Assembly (NCBI GenBank): GCA_964462585.1 | Contig: CAYXAK010000002.1 | Coordinates: 1 to 64,000 of the forward strand | Direction of reading: 5' to 3' | Source of the DNA: Halarsenatibacter sp964462585 | Lineage (GTDB): Bacteria > Bacillota > Halanaerobiia > Halanaerobiales > Halarsenatibacteraceae | Length of the DNA stretch: 64,000 nucleotides | Part shown: positions 62,034 to 64,000 of the stretch, piece after piece | Layout of the letters: every line of letters begins with the position of its first letter | Numbering within the stretch: position 1 is the first letter of the stretch | Notes under the pieces: generated by a model | Databases searched by the model: none | Told to the model about the DNA's origin: nothing | What the model saw: the letters and a program-made list of their open reading frames with translations, nothing else | Made by a program: the position numbers and the translations under genes

Positions 62034-62924
62034 ATGTTAGAGTCGATCAGATCTCAGCAGACGGCAGCAGGGGAGGCCTGTCTTGAGGGCAGGGGACTGC
62101 ACAGCGGTGAGCACTGCCGTTTGAGGATGAAGCCGGCACCACCCGGCAGCGGCATAGTCTTTGTCAGGAAAGATCTCAGCGGTTCACCCCGCATCACCGC
62201 CCGGCCGGAGAACGTGATCAGCACTGTCCGGGCTGTCGACCTGGGCCGGAATGGAGATAAGCTTGTCAGGACTGTCGAGCATCTGCTGGCCGCCTGTGCC
62301 GGTCTAAATATAGATAATCTGCTGGTGGAGATGGAGGGGCCGGAGGTCCCCGCCGGAGACGGCAGCGCCCTGACACTGGTCCAGAAGCTGGAATCCGCCG
62401 GGACCGATGAACAGGATGAGGAGCTCATGGCCTACAGGCCCGAAGAGAAGCTGGGCTGCCATCAGCAGGAGAATTATCTGATCATTCTGCCCGCAGGAGA
62501 GACCTCCTACCACTATCAGCTCGATTACGGTGAGCGCCCGCCCGGCCGGCAGCTGCTCTCCTTTTTTCCGGAGGAAGAGGACTTTGCCGGATCTCTGGCT
62601 CCGGCCCGCACCTTTGTGCTGGAGGAGGAGATTAAAACCTTAAAGGAGAAAGGCCTGGCCCGGGGCGGCAGCAGGGAGAATGCCGTCATCTTCTCCCGCC
62701 AGGGTGCGGAGAATGAGCTGAGATTCAGCGATGAGGCCGCACGGCACAAGCTGCTGGATCTGATGGGAGATCTCTTTCTGGCCGGACCGGTGCTGGGCCG
62801 CATAATAGCGGTGCGCAGCGGCCATACCCTCAATCATCGCCTGGCCCGCATCTTACATAAAGAGAGACAGCGAGAACTGAGGAAACTGGAGGAAAAGGAG
62901 GATATACATGGACAGAAACTATAA
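62034..62924 (+). CDS. lpxC: UDP-3-O-acyl-N-acetylglucosamine deacetylase (LpxC)
   Basis: Zinc amidase for the committed step of lipid A synthesis. 296 residues. The first zinc His is in VRTVEHLLAACAGLNIDN; the second His and the Asp ligand are in ARHKLLDLMGDLFLAGP; the catalytic His is in AVRSGHTLNHRLA. EMEGPEVPAGDGSA is also diagnostic. ATG at 62034 has AAGGGGGG about 11 bases upstream, removing ten residues from the open frame. It overlaps fabZ by 17 bases. All active-site residues look intact. Confidence 0.96.
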   Translation: MLESIRSQQTAAGEACLEGRGLHSGEHCRLRMKPAPPGSGIVFVRKDLSGSPRITARPENVISTVRAVDLGRNGDKLVRTVEHLLAACAGLNIDNLLVEMEGPEVPAGDGSALTLVQKLESAGTDEQDEELMAYRPEEKLGCHQQENYLIILPAGETSYHYQLDYGERPPGRQLLSFFPEEEDFAGSLAPARTFVLEEEIKTLKEKGLARGGSRENAVIFSRQGAENELRFSDEAARHKLLDLMGDLFLAGPVLGRIIAVRSGHTLNHRLARILHKERQRELRKLEEKEDIHGQKL

Positions 62925-63354
62925 TGTAAATGATATCAAGGGGCTTCTTCCCCACCGCTATCCCTTTCTGCTCATAGACAGGGTGGTGGACGTCGTTCCC
63001 GGAGAATATGTGGAGGCCATCAAAAATGTGACCATAAATGAGGAATTCTTTCAGGGCCATTTCCCCGAAACCCCGGTCATGCCCGGTGTTCTCATAGTTG
63101 AGGCCATGGCCCAGGCCGGCGGCTTCCTCCTCTATTACAGCACCGAAGAGGAGAGCGATGAGATAGCCTTTTTTGCCGGCATCAAGGAGGCCAAATTCAG
63201 GCGGCAGGTGGTGCCCGGAGACAGGCTGAGGTTAAGAGTGGAGATGCTGAGGCTGCGCTCATCCCTGGGCAAGGTGACGGCCCGGGCCGAGGTTGAAGGA
63301 GAGCTTGCCGCCGAGGCCGAGCTGACATTTGCCACCCGTTCACCGGGGGAGTGA
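62908..63354 (+). CDS. fabZ: 3-hydroxyacyl-ACP dehydratase FabZ
   Basis: 148-residue hot-dog enzyme that dehydrates 3-hydroxyacyl-ACP and so competes with LpxA/LpxD for the same acyl-ACP. Marks are IKGLLPHRYPFLLIDRV, the catalytic His in EEFFQGHFPETPVMPGV and Glu in VLIVEAMAQAGG. The overlap with lpxC and the 5-base distance to the lpxA homologue couple lipid A and fatty acid synthesis, as in many diderms. Length is normal. Confidence 0.96.
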   Translation: MDRNYNVNDIKGLLPHRYPFLLIDRVVDVVPGEYVEAIKNVTINEEFFQGHFPETPVMPGVLIVEAMAQAGGFLLYYSTEEESDEIAFFAGIKEAKFRRQVVPGDRLRLRVEMLRLRSSLGKVTARAEVEGELAAEAELTFATRSPGE

Positions 63355-63359
63355 GTGCC

Positions 63360-64000
63360 GTGAAGAGTGGAGAGGAGAAGGTGCAAATTCACCCCACGGC
63401 CAGAGTGGCGGAGGAAGCCAGCCTGGCTGCGGGCTGCACAGTGGGCCCCGGGGCTGAAATAGGGCCTGAAGTCGAGCTGGGCCGGGACTGCTGGATAGGG
63501 CCTGGAGCCACACTGGCTGGTTCTATCAGCCTGGGGGCCGATAACAGAGTGGAATCAAACGCCATCCTCGATGCAGCTGCCGGCAGCCTTCCGGCCGATA
63601 TAGCGGCCGGAAGCGGCAATATATTCCGGGAATATTCTCTGATCAGAGCCGGAGGCAGTGCGGGCAGATCCGTTCAGATCGGCGATGATAATTTTCTCAT
63701 GGCCTATACCGTGATAAACCCCGGCGTGAAGATAGCCTCAGGTGTGAGTATAGCAAATGCCAGCTGCCTGAAAGCAGATGTCGAAATAGGCAGTGAGGCC
63801 TTTGTGGCCGGCATGGTCGTGGTCGACAGCGGTGTCAGTGTGGGGGAGCTGGCCATGCTGGGAGGCCATTCCCATCTGACGGCTGACCTGCCGCCCTTTC
63901 TGCTGGCCGATGGTGTTCCGGCCCGGGTGCGCACACTCAATGCCGTCGGCCTGAGAAGGGATGATGTGGACCGGACGGCCTTCAGCGAGCTCAAGAATAT
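63360..64000 (+). CDS. lpxA: LpxA-like acyltransferase homologue lacking the usual active-site histidines, 3' end cut by window
   Basis: Left-handed beta-helix protein, 213 codons seen, open at the window edge. It starts VKSGEEKVQIHPTARVAEEA (GTG 63360), continues with hexapeptide repeats, and shows the LpxA-type close DLPPFLLADGVPARVRTLNAVGLRR. Location after fabZ also says lpxA. But where LpxA has LLMINAHIAHDC, this has FLMAYTVINPGV, so His122 and His125 (E. coli numbering) are Val and Pro. By ungapped alignment His144 and His160 are also replaced. Either it is a divergent acyltransferase or an inactive homologue. Confidence 0.8.
   Translation, partial: MKSGEEKVQIHPTARVAEEASLAAGCTVGPGAEIGPEVELGRDCWIGPGATLAGSISLGADNRVESNAILDAAAGSLPADIAAGSGNIFREYSLIRAGGSAGRSVQIGDDNFLMAYTVINPGVKIASGVSIANASCLKADVEIGSEAFVAGMVVVDSGVSVGELAMLGGHSHLTADLPPFLLADGVPARVRTLNAVGLRRDDVDRTAFSELKN

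Noticed and set aside
1..64000. CRISPR arrays, insertion sequences, phage genes, tRNA or rRNA
   Set aside because: I looked for spaced repeats, transposase motifs and cloverleaf or rRNA-like segments and recognised none; a tRNA or CRISPR search program would be needed to exclude them formally.

Overview
The window looks like a chromosome segment of an anaerobic, salt-adapted, two-membraned (diderm) Firmicute, most likely of the Halanaerobiales. Three observations support this. (1) Lipopolysaccharide and outer-membrane genes lie at both ends: kdsA, kdsD, an LpxL-like acyltransferase, waaA and core glycosyltransferases on the left; tamB, bamA, ompH, lpxD, an LptF/G permease, lpxC, fabZ and an lpxA homologue on the right. 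(2) Between them the gene order closely follows the Bacillus backbone argS-pyrG-fba-rho-rpmE-tdk-prfA-prmC-sua5-ywlE-rpiB-upp-atp operon-murA-mreB/mbl. (3) The ATP synthase c subunit carries the complete Na+-binding signature, and many proteins are strikingly rich in Glu and Asp. Genus and species cannot be fixed from sequence reading alone.

Layout. 1-4830: Kdo synthesis and transfer, including a WaaA-heptosyltransferase-type fusion. 4834-10524: a visibly AT-rich LPS core/O-antigen island with two WaaP-like kinases, a GT2 glycosyltransferase, an O-antigen ligase/polymerase-type membrane protein, and two divergently transcribed proteins with a ParB/sulfiredoxin-like motif. 10527-13493: a GH65 glycoside phosphorylase and a DUF368 (PopT-type) membrane protein, both cut by a 100-N gap. 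13520-16741: thiol redox genes (CoA-disulfide reductase/NADH oxidase, TlpA-like protein, CcdA, thioredoxin). 17011-20749: flavodoxin-like protein, argS, pyrG. 20756-26801: a CoA-thioester cassette (CoA-transferase A and B, thiolase, two crotonases, 3-hydroxybutyryl-CoA dehydrogenase, flavoprotein, RidA) inserted between pyrG and fba. 26925-36977: zinc-ribbon protein, fba, cation antiporter, rho, rpmE, tdk, prfA, prmC, sua5, a YwlE-RpiB fusion, upp. 37029-45758: WecA-like transferase, then the ten-gene ATP synthase operon ending in a clear terminator. 46075-50284: murA, mreB and an S55-family peptidase. 50342-64000: the outer-membrane biogenesis cluster.

How the genes fit together. Both ends serve the outer membrane. 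The right end makes lipid A (LpxC, LpxD, the LpxA homologue, FabZ), transports it (LptF/G and an LptA/C-like protein) and inserts outer-membrane proteins (BamA, TamB, two OmpH-type chaperones). The left end makes Kdo and adds the core. WecA-like and PopT-type proteins would supply and recycle the undecaprenyl carrier.

The main oddities are: an LpxA homologue that lacks the expected active-site histidines although the neighbouring LpxD keeps its own; the WaaA-GT9 fusion; the YwlE-RpiB fusion; an S55 peptidase whose Ser and His motifs are in reversed order relative to SpoIVB; and the paired ParB/Srx-like proteins in the LPS island. Three 100-N gaps are present. Two are flanked by identical sequence and appear to be false gaps between overlapping contigs. 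No tRNA, rRNA, CRISPR array, insertion sequence or phage gene was recognised.
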